A stretch of DNA of 64,000 bases from Heliocidaris tuberculata (GCA_025618425.1 CM046832.1:27122974-27186973), one strand, 5' to 3'. Shown: positions 12,534 to 25,845, numbered from the stretch's first letter. Translations and numbers: made by a program. Notes: generated from the letters alone by a model not told the origin.

Positions 12534-15500
12534 CTGCTTTAGGTATGGTGTATTATTATGGACAAGTCACTTGACGTCAGCTGAGATGACACGATATTGA
12601 TAAAATCAAATACCACAAAACAAACATTCAACCGAGGAAAGAGAAAATTGGAGACAGTTTAACTCCAAAGTCATAGAATGAATCATATTAGATGTTCAGA
12701 CTATCTATCTATTCCTTGTTCGGTTAGTTTCCAAATTTTGATTTTTCTCTCCTACATAACAATGCACACGCACACAAAAAAACATACCACAAGGCCGATG
12801 TATCGGACTGGTGGGTTGTCGTTCTTGTGAACATTGAGATAACTTTTCAGAAGACCCGCAAGACCGACACTGTCGGTCTCAAGGGCTGTTGGTCTCGTTG
12901 TCTCGTGGGTTGTAGCCAAGGGCAAGACTGTCACCTTTGATTGGGATTAACGGGGAAAGACAACCCAGGCACTCGGCCACCGCATAATTATCTAGTCATG
13001 GCGAATAAACTTTAGAAATAGGTAGTCATATCTTGTACCTTTTGCTCCTGGATAAGTTTTTTTTTCACAATCATCAAATAATTTCTCATTGCGTGAGTAT
13101 GTCGAGATAGGATTATCATGATCATGGTATTAGAATATCTTGAGAAGAAACGTGGTGTATATTGGTTTGTGGTTTAGTAACTTGAATGATTAATACAGCC
13201 AGAAATTATCCCCCAAATGATGAATGCGCTAAATGTGTTGATGCTGAATTACATCAATTGCCAAAGTGCGGTAAAAATCTTGTAAGTTCAAATATCTAAT
13301 TTTATAATCTTTCTATTATGGTTGTGTTTAATCCTTTGGTGAAAATTAGTGATCTCTCTGCACCTCAGTCAAGATCATTCATAAAGCCTTCTTAGCATGT
13401 TTTGGTCTATGTAAAACCATTCTTGAACAAGTTTTATATGAGATAACATATACTAAAACTTATCAAAAACTTAACGTTGTCGCCCAAAACATAAGGGGGA
13501 AGGGGGAACTGGCGGACATATGTGATTTAATCAAGCAACGCTCTTTAGCAGCTCCAGGTCTTAATCCCTTTTGACCGAGGTCTTAAGCCTTCATCAAGTC
13601 GAAATATCACCTAATGAGGCCCGACGGAAGGATGTCCCTCTGATCTCTAGCTTAGTGTCTGTCTCCAAACTGCACCTGTCTTCATATGATATGACCCCTT
13701 CTCCTGGTACTGTTGGTACCCTACTTGTTACAAAGTGCATTACTGAGGCTTACCACCATGGGTCAACTGTATACCGAATCTTCTTCGAAAGTAACCATAC
13801 AACATTCCTTATTGTATTTTGGGTATTAGTGAATAGAACGTGTTGAATACTGGGATTAAAAAGTGCTCTATCACAAGTTGACCCCCAATAAATAACTAAA
13901 TTTAAAAAAAAAAGAATGAGCATCTTATTGTGAATATTATATCCCAAGGATGATCTTTGGAAAAAGAACGTTCATTTCTCATATATTTCATGTAAATACA
14001 CCAAGCATGTGCGAGTCGCTCTGAGTTTCCATCTTTAAAAGACAAAGTCGTTCTACAGGAAGCGGAAGGCTTTCTTACCGGTCTGTGCGAAAGGTGTGAA
14101 AATTGGGTTTTGTACGTCAACCTGTATCCACGACCATTGTTATACCTGCGACGGTGCTATGACTGGTAGAGTGTGTGGGTGGGAAAATGTGCGTGAGCGT
14201 GTGGTTATAATGCGATCCTCACTCAAATGCTTTGTGCTTTACAAAGGGTACAGTCACTCTATAGCTTGTTATGTACGATACTTTTGGTTTATATATTTTG
14301 CTCCTTTCAAGCTCGTTAGTTTTTATTGTTCATTAAGTAAACTTTTGCATGTGGATGTTAAAGGAAATTATCATACAACCTGTTACAAAAACTTCAAATT
14401 GGTATTACATAATTATATTGCCATTTTACGTCTTGATATGGAAAACGAATGACGTGCAATTTGAAAGGAGGGACATAACATTATAGAAGAGGGTGTGTTA
14501 TATGGGATCAACAAGTGCCTCTTAACTTATCAAAGTAAAAAACAAAAACATCAAAGGAGGGGAGACCTTTTTAAACTACAGGGAGTGATCATTAGACCTC
14601 ATCTTTTTCAGAAGTCATCTTTTCAATCCTTCAAGAGACATATAATTTCGATTTTTGATAAGCATTTCTCAGATTCCTACATCGTGCCATCAGAAACAAT
14701 CAAGAAATTGCCCTTCCCAACTACAAGACCTTTACACCTGAGTTAGAACATCTATTTCTTATATCCTTTTATTATTAGACTTGCAGGACTTATCTTACAA
14801 AAGCAGGGATTTCGCAACGACATTCTTTATGGATTATTATCAACCTTTTTCAAGACAGAATAGAAAAGATGATGTTATTTTTAAAAATAACTATCATACC
14901 TACATGGAGGTGTTGTCAATGTTGGACATAAACATAATCGATTAGGAGAAAAAAAAATGTAATTAATGTAGGCAAATGTTATAATGTGAGGACTTTTAAA
15001 AAAAACCTTTTTAAAAACTAACCTATCAGTACAGTTTGCCTGAAACCCCTTTCTTTGAACGCCCATGACAAACATACTTGTAGACATGTCACCTATGCAC
15101 AATGCTTTGGTTTTCCTTGATACTACAGCAGATTGGATGACAAAACGACAACAAATTAGTTAGTATACCAATAATTACTTGATGAGATTACTTCAAACAG
15201 GTGCTAATAGAGTTAGGATAGCTTTAACTGAGTGTGACATCCAACAGCTGCCCTGTAACTGACACACAATTATAGTGTGAACGCGAAGACCCTAAATAAA
15301 AGATAGAATAATCTTTTCACAATGATAAGTTCAACAGTACATTTCTATAGGTTTATACTTAATACACATAATTAGGCGAATATTGTAAATCTGTACAGGT
15401 CAACACGACCGCATCTTAAAACATACTAGTATTAAGAAGGGGAAGGTGCATTTTGAAATTCTGAAAAAAGGGGAATACTTAAAGACACAAATGAAAAGGT

Positions 15501-18500
15501 GGATTTGTATTTCTTTAACAATTTTAACACAACTAAAATATCGATCTAAATTAAAGGGGAAATAACCTCAAAATATAAATGTGATTATATTCAAAGATGC
15601 AATCTATTCCTTCTTGTTGTCCTACGTAGTTTTGCATTAAAATATACGAGATGGGTATATATCAAGATTTTCTCAGCAAAATTTATCGTCTGCTAGCGAT
15701 ACCTTGGGGCTGCCATTTTCTTGATGTGTACATAAAGATATTTTCAATCCGAATGCAAAAATCCGAAAAAAATGTGAAATTTAAAATATTTAACAGATAT
15801 AAACATATATTCTGAAAACGAAAATGTGTTTTATATTTCTTTGAAAATTACTATTTCACTAAATATAAATCTGTTCTCTTGATACTATGACGTACGCAAC
15901 GGAGAAAATTAATTCAAATTTATGGATGATAACTTTCCCGAGCGTCAATAGTGACAAACTATGCATTCACCTGCTTTGAGATAATGGATTTTAATAGTCA
16001 AAATGCGCGTTGTATCTGCCAGGCAAGCCCAAGAAATTGATTTCTGTTTAGCAAAACCAAAGAATTTAAAAAGAAATCCATAACTTTCATATTTTAGAAT
16101 ACATGTATACACCTGTTATGTTTTTTTCCTCATATATGGGGATTTTTTGTAATGAATAAAAACAATTTAGCTCTAGGATTAAAAATATCTTCCTGCATGA
16201 CCGGAACGGTTTCCAATGGTTCTTGTAAAACTGCATATCATCAAGAAAATGGCAGCCCCCATGTAAAGTGTTAGCAGATGATACCGCGTGCTTTAGAATG
16301 TCTTGATTTAAACCCTTTTCTGTTATTTTATTTCTGAAGTAATACAGGCCAATGATTAAGAAAATATTACACCTTTGAACATAAATACATTTATATTCTG
16401 GGGTTAATTCTCCTTTAATAGATTGGTCAAGCTATCATGTACTAAGCTGACTAAGATTCTTCTGACTGGAAAAGGTAGGTCACACTAGTAAGGTCACCAG
16501 AAGAGGGTAGTTTACGAGAGGTAGATTCTACCGGTACTAGTTCTTTTTTCGGTCTCTCCATCAGTGAACTCCGTGCCCCTACTTTCAACTCTCCCTGCGA
16601 TATCCAAACTTAGACAGCAAGGAAGCGTATAAGTATGCCTTCACGGGTATCCATTGCAACACGAGGAGGATGTTTGTTAAAGGAATGCATTATTCCATTG
16701 GAAAGGGTAAGTATGAGGCACGGATAATAGATCAAGATTCGCTGAAATCATCTAAATCATTACTAAATCTCTACACAACACCCATTCGGGAATACTTCCA
16801 ATATGATTACTCTCCATTATAAATAAAAGGTTTGCCAGATGCTTATTCTCTACAGTTTTTTCCTGATCAAACTATTTTGATGTACTCTTTTGAAGACCTT
16901 ATGCTGTGATGGATAGGAAAACAAAGAGACTTTGTAGAGGTTGACAAAGGCACGTATGTTGTAATAATCTGGAATCATTATATTCAAATCAAATGTTAAG
17001 CTTCAATGTCATACAATAAGTTGATTCCATCTGTAAAAGAAACTGATTCTCGAGGAATTAATTTGGGATACAAACTGATCATCCTAATCTTTTCAATCGG
17101 TGGAAAAGAAGGGGAACGTTCTTGTAGAGGGTTATCTCATTTTCACAACATTTTTGAAACCTACATTTTCCTGTTTTCCGCTTGCAGTGAACTTTGTCAG
17201 TGAAAAAAAAAATTTTTTTGTCATATACACGCCACCAGTTCTATCATTCATGTGAAGACCCCGTCACACAAAAAATAATAAAGAAGTAGATAAGGCATTA
17301 ACATCGAATGTTACATCATCTTCTGAAAAAAAAATGAAGTCAAATGCAATAGCATGATATGCCTTTAAGTGCAAGAATGGATCATTACCATTCTCTTCGA
17401 CTGAATTTAGCAACCTGGTGATTGGGTAGGACGGAAAGAACCCCTGCAGGTTTAGAATCCCAGTTGGTTTGAAGGTTATTCACGCCTGTAAATGAGATTG
17501 AAGTGGATCTAGTTGGGGGTTGGTCCGTCTTAAACCCTATTCGTCTGAACAGGGAGTTAAATTACTCAGTGGTTTTGTTGTTCTAGAGCGTTGCAGAAAG
17601 CCGGTTGACGGAAAGATAATGTATTACCATATATTACTTTTAGCATACATAATTTGAATAAAGGAAACCAAAATGAAGGAAGATAGACTTGGCCATGAAT
17701 TAGTAATCATATACTTTTACTTTACCATAATTGTGTATGCTGTTCGTTTGTAATGGTTGATAATGTGAGGCAATATATACAGACTTGTTGACGACAAGCC
17801 TTTTTGAAGGATATTCTCTTCGTAACTTTTCAGATTCATTAAGATACTGGGGAAGTCTGGCTATTAAAGACGAAAGCCCACTTATGTAGAGAAGAGAGAT
17901 ATCGTGTTTATGTTATATTGAAAAATAAAACATGTTCCATGTGTCAATGGTTAAAGTTCTTTCTTCCACGTCTTCTGAAAGGAAAATGAATAATAAATGA
18001 AATCTCGGAAAAGGCTTTTGCAAAACATACCTTTTCAGGGTGCTGGGTAACATCATAAATATTTTCCCCCAATTTATTCACCTATATACTTGAGCCTGCA
18101 GGCAACATTGGTCTGAAATCTAATTCGAGTGGTTGATGAAATCGAAACAAGGTACCGACTACTGAAAGAAACTCAAACATCATTCCTGTGGAATTTTGCC
18201 AAATTCAGAGTCTCTTTGGCAGAGTAAGAACGAATGATGCTGGTTCAAGATCATGGCGTCATTTGTATGGGTGTTACTATGGCAACAGAAAAAGCGGTAA
18301 GTGCTTAATAACACATGTTAGTAAATAAATAGTAATGTGCGGAATCTCAAAAAGTATAATTCCATCGGAGCAACATTCATTTTATAGATTATGAATGATG
18401 CATGTGCAATTTTAATGATAAACAGTTTTCAATAAATTGTTTTATTGTCTAGATGAAAATCTAATATAGACCTTTCCATCGTTTGTTCATTGTAATATCA

Positions 18501-19678
18501 ATGATTACCATCGATTATGACAAAAATAGATATTCTCACGACCATCGTTTCCGTAACATTGTTGATTCTCTGTGTAACATGCAGTCTGTGCACGATGTTG
18601 CTTATAGGGATTCCTTTGAAGGGTAAATGTACTCCCCTCTCCCTCTTATCTTACCCCTCTTCAAGGATTATATGAGGTGCATGTCATTGTACAAATTGGA
18701 TGAGTAATCGGCCTACTCGTTACAATTAACCTGCATGTCCGAGTTTAGTTGTTAAGATTGGACCTCATGGAGTCTTAGTGAGGCCTGCCTAAAGTAGACA
18801 GGAAAATACCGACATGGGAACGACTGATTGCCAAGGCCACTATGCTTTACACTACTATTTACATGAGCAGCAAAATCTTCGGTAAAGCTACAACATTGAG
18901 AAGTTCGTCTTGCTAAGCTGCAGGTTTGAAGAGAGCTCAATGAAGCAACAAAGAGAAAATAATATCTTTTAAGAATTTAATTCACTCTGACATTAACTTC
19001 CTGTTAGCAATGTCAGTTGTCTTACTTAGTTAATACATTAAACTGCCTTTCTACTTATAGAAAAACAATGCAAGGAATTGACATTTAAAAAAAACCGCAC
19101 TAAATCCCTAAGCGTAATTGTAATTCGTAAACAAATAAAAAAAAAATATGATGAAATGGGCGGGAGCGACGATTGGCACGTAAAGAAAGTGTGTCAGTAT
19201 ATCCTGTAATTACAAGTGTCTAATGGTACATTGGTAAAAGCACCTTGGTAAAGGCAAACATGAAAGGCAGACTTGTAGTTAATGAAAAGTATTTAATCCT
19301 TGGCAGATCCACAATTGAATTTATAATCCCTAAATAACTTGGATGCAATAATTACATGATCAATGTCATCTTGCGTGCAGAGGGATTTCTTGAATTCTGC
19401 ATTGGATAGCTCAGGCGTAGCCGCTGAGGATTATCTGGGTGATCTAATGAATGACATGCTTACCTTGGAGATCGACTTGGTATAATGTGAGGCCTGGTAC
19501 AGTCTCTTGATGAACCTCCGACTGTTAGTTGTCGGTCGTAGATTATTGCACCAGGTCGGGAAATAGGCGACGACGATGATGACGACGACGCTAAATCCAT
19601 CTGATAGCATATCGACATCCAGAAGAGTATTATCCATCTTGTGAGACAGATGGTTGCACTAGCTAGATCAGGTGCCAT
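12300..19678 (-). CDS. Predicted four-exon gene for an unrecognised secreted protein
   Basis: Model exons are 19464-19678, 14079-14145, 12788-12934 and 12300-12533. Together they give 663 nt, or 220 residues plus TGA, with matching phases (2, 0, 0). Exon 1 opens with a signal-peptide-like sequence (MAPDLASATICLTRW then IILFWMSICYQ) and a poly-Ser run. Exon 2 reads YNNGRGYRLTYKTQ, which faintly resembles the last strand of a CUB domain. Exon 3 has a Thr/Pro linker (ATTHETTRPTALETD). Exon 4 has five cysteines (MKCPNGVCGFYRSRC and NDCVIEIREC). I do not recognise the family. Joining these exons is inference from phase and strand only, and other exons may be missing. Confidence 0.4.
12788..12934 (-). 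CDS. Candidate 147-nt internal exon with Thr/Pro linker
   Basis: The acceptor is CAATCAAAG/GTG and the donor CTTGTG/GTATGT. 49 codons in phase 0 include ATTHETTRPTALETD and LLKSYLNVHKNDNPPVRYIG. The Thr-rich part would suit O-glycosylation in a secreted protein. Confidence 0.42.
14079..14145 (-). CDS. Candidate 67-nt internal exon (YNNGRGYRLTYKTQ…)
   Basis: It is bounded by GTCGCAG/G and GACCG/GTAAGA. It reads 22 residues in the only fully open phase, which fits the exon at 19464 (phase 2 in) and the exon at 12934 (phase 0 out). The GRGYRLTY core is CUB-like, but it is too short for an assignment. Confidence 0.4.
15554..16414. mobile_element. 861-bp TTAA-flanked palindromic MITE
   Basis: TTAA at 15550-15553 and 16415-16418 flanks inverted ends AGGGGAAATAACCTC / GGGGTTAATTCTCCT. 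Inner inverted segments include GGCTGCCATTTTCTTGATG (about 15710) and CATCAAGAAAATGGCAGCC (about 16238). Confidence 0.7.
16420..19460. other. Presumed intron of the secreted-protein model; nothing else recognised
   Basis: No exon with convincing splice sites and phase was seen. It is otherwise AT-rich unique-looking DNA. Confidence 0.35.
19464..19678 (-). CDS. Candidate first exon of the unrecognised secreted protein
   Basis: The ATG has an AAA-ATGG context. 71 codons plus AG lead to a strong donor (CCAAG/GTAAGC at 19463). A hydrophobic core after an Arg looks like a signal peptide. A second frame is also open, but within the repetitive TCG/TCA run the base changes fall at third positions in this frame, which favours it. 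Confidence 0.42.
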
Positions 19679-20240
19679 TTCGCCGGTAAGTACAGATATA
19701 TCCGATGTTCTAATTATCTAGTGGTATATTATTCCTCAAATATGCAATGACATCCTAATCGACAGAGGCCTGCATTGTGTGGTCATATTTGAAAAGCTCT
19801 AAAGACACTTGAACAAAATATTACTCTCCGGGAAAATAACATTGAAGTGTTGGTCGTTGTGATCCGAAATCGGATGTTTCTCATCCGACATCAAAATAAC
19901 CAGAAGGCCTCATTCATGTGGCGTAGATGTAATGCTTGAGGCAGATGATGTTCTTGGTCATGGCGCCAAAATCGACATAATTTTGTTGCCAATATTTCCT
20001 CGAGATCTTAATGCTATAATCCAATTGCGTAGGCGACACTGTACAGCTGTTGCTTGTAGCATAAAATGTCTTTATACATTGACAAAGCTAAATAAGTATT
20101 AGAATATCAATGCGAAGGAAAAATCTCATGTTATTCCATTTTGAAACTTGTTGAAACGCACTTCTCCAGCCGCTCGTAGGTCCTCAGCGTAGGAACCAAA
20201 AAGAAGCACTCGTCAACCCCCTGAACTCTACCTCACTCAC

Positions 20241-20446
20241 TCTCAATCTGGCCGAGTTGATGTATATTCCGTATACTCGTTCAGGAATGAACTGAGTTCT
20301 GCATTTGCTCAGTTCATCTATAAGCCAGTCATCTCTGCCGCACTGAGGAACACATGCAGGCTGCTTGAGTGATCCTGAGTCATCCCACATCAACTTCCGT
20401 CTGCAGTAGATGAGCGCGTCACACGCATTTTCGTTCTGCACCCGCA
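20241..20446 (-). CDS. Isolated cysteine-rich internal exon
   Basis: 206 nt between TACCCCCAG/TG and AGA/GTGAGT, open in one phase (2 bases, then 68 codons). It includes ENACDALIYCRRKLMW, QPACVPQCGRDDWLIDELSK and FIPERVYGIYINSARLR. Five cysteines and strong splice signals suggest a secreted or extracellular domain. It lies upstream of the model at 12.3-19.7 kb, but I found no partner exon with matching phase; it may belong to another gene or to a longer form. Confidence 0.42.
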
Positions 20447-21345
20447 CTGGGGGTATAAAATCACAGACGGGTTATAAAAACGGACCCCCCCCCCCCTCTC
20501 TCTCTCTCTCTCTCTGATACAGACAATTTATCTGGCGATCAAGAAAATAAAAGGTCAGATCTAATGCTCTAAATTCTTCAAGGATGATCTCCGACTGCAA
20601 ATGCGTTTCTTTCGCTGAAAGCTTAATGTAAACATTTCTCCTGATTTCATGCTTTATCCAATTGGAGTACAACTCATGTGTATAGCTTCTAAAACTCTTC
20701 GAGCATTTCTAAATAATAACTGATAATGAATTTGGAAACAGTTGTAACCTAATGATCAAGGAAGTGAAAGAAGCCCATTATTTTTGGCATTATTGAAAAA
20801 AAATGTCCTTATTCAATTTTCCATTTGTATGGGGGAAAGGTGGGCGTGCCACAGAAAGGCATTTCTATTTTAAATTGAAAACAATAGAGGTTGAGAGCAA
20901 TGGATTTGAGAGATCAGGAAGAAGATCATTTTTCACCTCGGGAGGGGCACCTTTTTCAACTTCTGCTGGCCTAGGGGGAAATGGACCAGGTTCCTAATAC
21001 AATTACTTTAACAAAGCGATGCTTATGAGTACAATTACTGATACTTGGTGGTAGGTCCCGATGGACATATTACTTTTAGTGTTCCACAAAATAAAAAGGT
21101 TGGTACGCCATGAGATTATGCCAAAGCCAAACTTTAACTAAATGAATTATGAATATAAATAATTTCACCACATTAGAAAGAAAAAGACTTATCGTACATT
21201 TTATATCAGAATCCTTATACCAGGTTAATTCATTAGTTGAAACTATCCAAATTAAATTTTATGCATATCTTTTATATAAAGTGGCCATGGCATATAAATG
21301 TATTATACTATGAATTTTATTAAATCATAATTAATGTTCATTGTA
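20447..21345. other. No gene recognised; short CT microsatellite
   Basis: A C-run then (CT)n at about 20487-20516, then AT-rich DNA. Confidence 0.45.
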
Positions 21346-21642
21346 GAGGTGTTGTGGTCTAGTGGATAAGACCCCGGACTGTGAACCACAAGGTACGGGG
21401 TTCGAATCCCTGGCCCAGCACTAGTGTCTCTTGGCAAGACATTAATCTACATTTGCCATACTCGACCCAGTTGAGGTAAATGGGTACCTGGCAGGAATTA
21501 ATTCCTTGAAATGCTAGAGCGCCGTAAGTGCAGCCATGCTAAAGCCAGGGTAATAATTGTGGAGCGCCAGGAGTGTCAGGTTTGACAGACATGTGCGCTA
21601 TACAAGAACCCACTGTTATTATTATTATCATTATTATTATTA

Positions 21643-21688
<46 letters not shown>

Positions 21689-21705
21689 CATTATTATAAT
21701 TATTA

Positions 21706-21748
<43 letters not shown>
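21346..21748 (+). mobile_element. tRNA-derived SINE with (ATT)n tail
   Basis: The head is tRNA-like, with an A box (TGGTCTAGTGG, 21355-21365), an anticodon-like loop CTGTGAA (GTG, His-like) and a B box (GGTTCGAATCC, 21399-21409). About 200 bp of non-tRNA body follow (including CTTGGCAAGACATTAATC and GAGCGCCAGGAGTG), then a long (TTA/TCA)n tail from 21616. A and B boxes give the internal RNA polymerase III promoter. No mature 3' tRNA end is present, so it is a SINE, not a tRNA gene. Confidence 0.85.
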
Positions 21749-21759
21749 CAATTCATCTG

Positions 21760-22555
21760 TGCATCTAAAAGGAGACACACTGTGCTCCTTTTGACAGTTA
21801 CCCCTCTAAAAATGACACCATAGTGATCGCGTAGCTTTTGACGCAGTTGGTGTTAATGAAAAGAGGCGTCATTTTGCACGATGGTTGTGTTCTTTCACCC
21901 CGCTTTCACCTTTCTCAGAGTAGTGCGGTAATTAACCCTCTTCGTCAGCTAATCAAAGATGGAAACGATTGCTTCGCGCTCGCTTAACACATAAATCATC
22001 ACCGAAACATTAACTTTCTCATTCATCATCTTTAATCCAATCTTTCCTCTATTATTGTTTTATCTTGTCTGAAGTCGAGAGTCGACAGAAATAAATGAGA
22101 ATCCATTTAATAGGCGAGCATTGAAACACAGACGAGCTTGATCCGGATTACGATTTACGATCCGATTATATTAAGATTACGAAGAATGGATTAATTTATA
22201 CTTATTTTGTCGTCACTCTCCAAAATATGAGAACGATTGAATAGCGCGTTTAATCTCGTGTAGCGGCGTTGAGGCTATACAGCATTTGATTAGTGTAAGT
22301 GATATGCCAAGTAATTTTCCGGAAGAAATAAGTTAGGGAAATACACATTTTTATGTTCTCTGTCATTTCATATATACATGTCAAGATCTGGCACAAGAAC
22401 TTGACTTTCTCCTACATAAAAGGGCAGGTATCAAGATTAAAATGTTGGCATTTACTTTTTATGCGGAGTTAATTTTCACTGTTCATCGGATATCAAATTA
22501 GTTATGCTAGACTTCCCCTCAAATCATAACTACTATACGACTACTGCATGTACCA
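21760..22555. other. No gene recognised
   Basis: Mixed-composition unique-looking DNA with several homeodomain-like TAATTA/ATTA words. It could be regulatory, but nothing specific supports this. Confidence 0.35.
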
Positions 22556-22557
22556 CC

Positions 22558-22677
22558 GTAACACAAAGCTTAGCGATTGATCGTACGATTTATATTTGCG
22601 ACTGATTGCATTGATCACTGTGTGTGATTAATCGCAAAAATCAATCGTACGATCAATTGCTATAAACTTTGTATTAC
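22558..22677. mobile_element. 120-bp palindromic MITE
   Basis: Imperfect inverted repeat: GTAACACAAAGCTTAGCGAT and ATTGCTATAAACTTTGTATTAC, with the inner palindromic GATCGTACGAT present on both arms. No clear target duplication. Confidence 0.55.
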
Positions 22678-22679
22678 CT

Positions 22680-25600
22680 TGCACTGATGTTGTTAATACT
22701 ATTACCACTACTCGGCAATGATGGCAATATATACAATATATATTATTTATGACAATGCTATAGTTTGTAAGTTCGATTTTCAAAATTTTTCATGCTAATG
22801 ATAAACACATCATATCTTGATAAAAAAAAAAAAAGCCTGATATAAGGGGTATTACTATGATTGCGGTGAAATAACTGCCACCAACGAATACTCGAATACT
22901 CCTAACGGGGGTTTTATCTCTCTTTCTTTATTTATTTTTTAATTGAAGCCAACTAAGTGGCCTTTGGGATATGTCGTCATCTTTTTAATCTGATGTCATC
23001 TGTTTACAGACAAAACAATGAAAATAACCTACTTAGGGTCATTAAAAACGATTAATGGTTAAGGGCAGCATGCCAGTAAAACTGCTGCGTTTGGAAAATT
23101 CTCAAATAAGATAAAGTATTCTCAAGAGCGTTGACTCCTGAGCAAACGATAACCAGCCTGTGCCTCCAAAATGCTTATAAAGTCATACCATGAAAGGTCT
23201 CAATGTAAAAAAAGAAAAAAAGAAGAAAAAAAAAAAGAATGCCCTTTTAACATCTTAATCATAAATCACAATTTCACAGTCAGAAATAAATCTTATCATC
23301 CTGCCTATGTAATGAAGACAGTTATTCGATGAAACAAAACAGTAAAACTGCATATTCGATAAAGCCAGACGAGCATAATATGTATTGTAATTTGTGGTTT
23401 AGACAAAAATTATAATCATTATTCCGTTATTGGATAAGTTTAAAAGACCGTCAAGAATTTTATGAAATTTTATAAGATTTTGAGCTACTATAAACACACA
23501 AATAAAGAAAAATTTCTCTTGAACTCTTGTTTTTATAGTGTGAGGTTTCGTTTACAAACACATAAACTAAGAAAAAAGAGAAAATTTTCTTCCTTTCAAC
23601 ATTGGTTAAGTTAGTTCCCGGAACCATTCACATAAATGTCCCTCATAAATCATTCCTGATGTAATTTTTCACACGAGAAGTATTTCCATTAAGTCCACAT
23701 CCTCATGTGATACGGAACTGTCATACGCACCGTGGCCATTAATATGACGTCACGAAACGTCATAATTTCGTTAACCTTGAAGTTCATTGACACAATCGTG
23801 ACGTAGTGCCAGTTTCTTTGCCAAGTCATTGTGTTCAAAATGACGGAGGACGAAATTTTACTAAATGACGAGAAAGGATCATTTTTATTTCCTAATGTCA
23901 GTCGAATGTTAATCAATGTCAAATTAAAGTATCAATGGAGGCACATAGTATAACAGTGACTGTATTCATGGTAATAGACATGATCTCAATTCTCTCCTTG
24001 TGAAGCGTCATTGTAATTATGTATTTTTTGTTTGTTTGTTTTTTGTTTATGTTCCCAACGTGACAGCTAGATTTCCATAAATTTGTATAAAACAGAAGTT
24101 ATTTCCCTCTAAATACATATATATTTCACATGCATGAACTTTCAGGCTGGAGACTAAACATACTTCTACCTTTTTGAAATATTGCTTATGAGTAAAGCAT
24201 AATTCGCGATAAAAAAGTATTGTTAACTACGTGCTCTTAAAAACGTAAGTGAAGCTGAGATATATGTAATAGGCAGACACGATTTCAAGTTACCTTAAAA
24301 TGTTATCAAGATTTTTATTAAATTTACTCAGTCCTTCCTGAGAGTTATCTAAAATCTCAGACTTCATCGACATATCCTTCATCACCGTATAAATTCTTGC
24401 TTTGATATTTTTTAAAGGTACTTAAAAAAATATTTTCTCTTTTTTGCATGATAGTCAAATACCATGTGTAAATATGTACATGTACGTGATGATTATGACG
24501 CAGCGAAAAAAAAAAAAAATCCCTCCGTCAAAGCTGACAGGTTTCTTTTACAGGTTCTACACCCTGGATCCACGGGCTTACCTTTTTTTTTTTTTATCTG
24601 ATGATGGACCTCGAGGGATTTCCGCCCAATCTCTATATCGTCCTAACACCCGTAAACATGGGATCCAGAGACGGATCTGGGATCTCAACGGGTAAATCTA
24701 AGATAGTCCTCTTAACCCGAGCCAGGCGTGTGTCCTCAACAGTGAGTGAACCTGAAAAGACGCAACACTGTAAAAAAAAAAAAATAATAATAAAATTAAC
24801 AGTATTACTTGCATTAAATCAAGAAATTGCCTTAATCAATGTGTTAACGTATCACTGACTTTATGCCCTTCTGTAGACAACGCTTGAAAAATGGTAGTAA
24901 GGCATTACTTGTGCTCTAGGCAGACTTAAACCATTGAAGTAGATTAACTTGAAACAGATACATATACTTAGAATGAATAAATCATTTTAAGAATATCTGA
25001 TATCTAATATGAAAAACCGCGCAATTAAAAACAGCGGAAATAACAAGTGCAAATGGGCCTAAATAATCTGTAGTCATAATCGAATTGTTTTGAAGCAACT
25101 TGCTCCTTTGCAAGTTCTACATGGAAATTTTATACCCTATAAGTCAATACTTGAATGAAATGAGACAACTTCTTGACTTAAGGGAATTAGGTAAACGCTC
25201 AGGTTTCCTTTACATCGAAAGGAGATATGATGCAGATAGAGGATAGAAAGAAAGGCAAAGAGAGAAAATATGGAGAGAGAAATAAGCAAGGATTAGTGGA
25301 AGGAAACATCAATAAATTTTCGCGCACATAAGTGTTGAAACTGATGTAGATCAATTCTTACAGACATGCACTATGCAAATAACGAGTTTATTCCAGTTAA
25401 TCTTTTTTTAAAGGAAGAAATCTATTAGAAATTTAAACCCACTGGGCATGGGCCTGTTATTTTCTTACAGATCGTCCTTAACGAGAAAAAAAAAGTTTTT
25501 TCGGTGTGCTCTTTATTATTTTGTTCACTCCCTTCTTATCATGCTTCATCTTGGCAAACAATTAGAAAAATATAACTGAAGAATACCACGATGACTGTGT

Positions 25601-25795
25601 CTCATCTCATCTTCCTTCCTACCCCCAATTTGTCCGCCATTGAACCCTATCTTATACTACTCCCCTTCAACAAGATGACAACCGGCTGGTCAGTCCAAGG
25701 AGTTATCACAGAACTCCTTGGTCAGTCTCGCTTGCTTGACACACACGCTCACCGGCACTTGCCAACGCAGTCTGTGTGGCGGTTCGAAGATTATG
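22680..25795. other. No gene recognised
   Basis: AT-rich. A consensus cAMP-response-like TGACGTCA at about 23745 is followed within 15 bp by a second half site (ACGTCA). The plus-strand stretch 24550-24702 after a TTTTACAG is open but interrupted by T-runs; I do not call it. Confidence 0.4.
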
Positions 25796-25799
25796 TGGA

Positions 25800-25800
<1 letters not shown>

Positions 25801-25845
<45 letters not shown>

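Noticed and set aside
14999..15085. Minus-strand exon-like stretch between GCATAG and GATAG/GTTAG
   Set aside because: Phase does not fit neighbouring exons and the peptide has no recognisable feature.
19464..19637. Second open frame of the 19.5-kb exon (starting MDNTLLDVDML)
   Set aside because: Base changes in the TCG/TCA run would be non-synonymous in this frame, and its phase skips the exon at 14079; kept only as an alternative.
21347..21420. Functional tRNA-His gene
   Set aside because: A/B boxes and a GTG-like loop are present, but the fold is continuous with a SINE body and an ATT tail, and the end is not a mature tRNA 3' end.
21539..21823. Poly-Ile and Tyr/His open frames
   Set aside because: Translation of the (ATT)n tail of the SINE.
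24550..24702. Plus-strand exon after TTTTACAG
   Set aside because: Interrupted by a long T-run coding Phe repeats and ends shortly after; probably repeat-derived.
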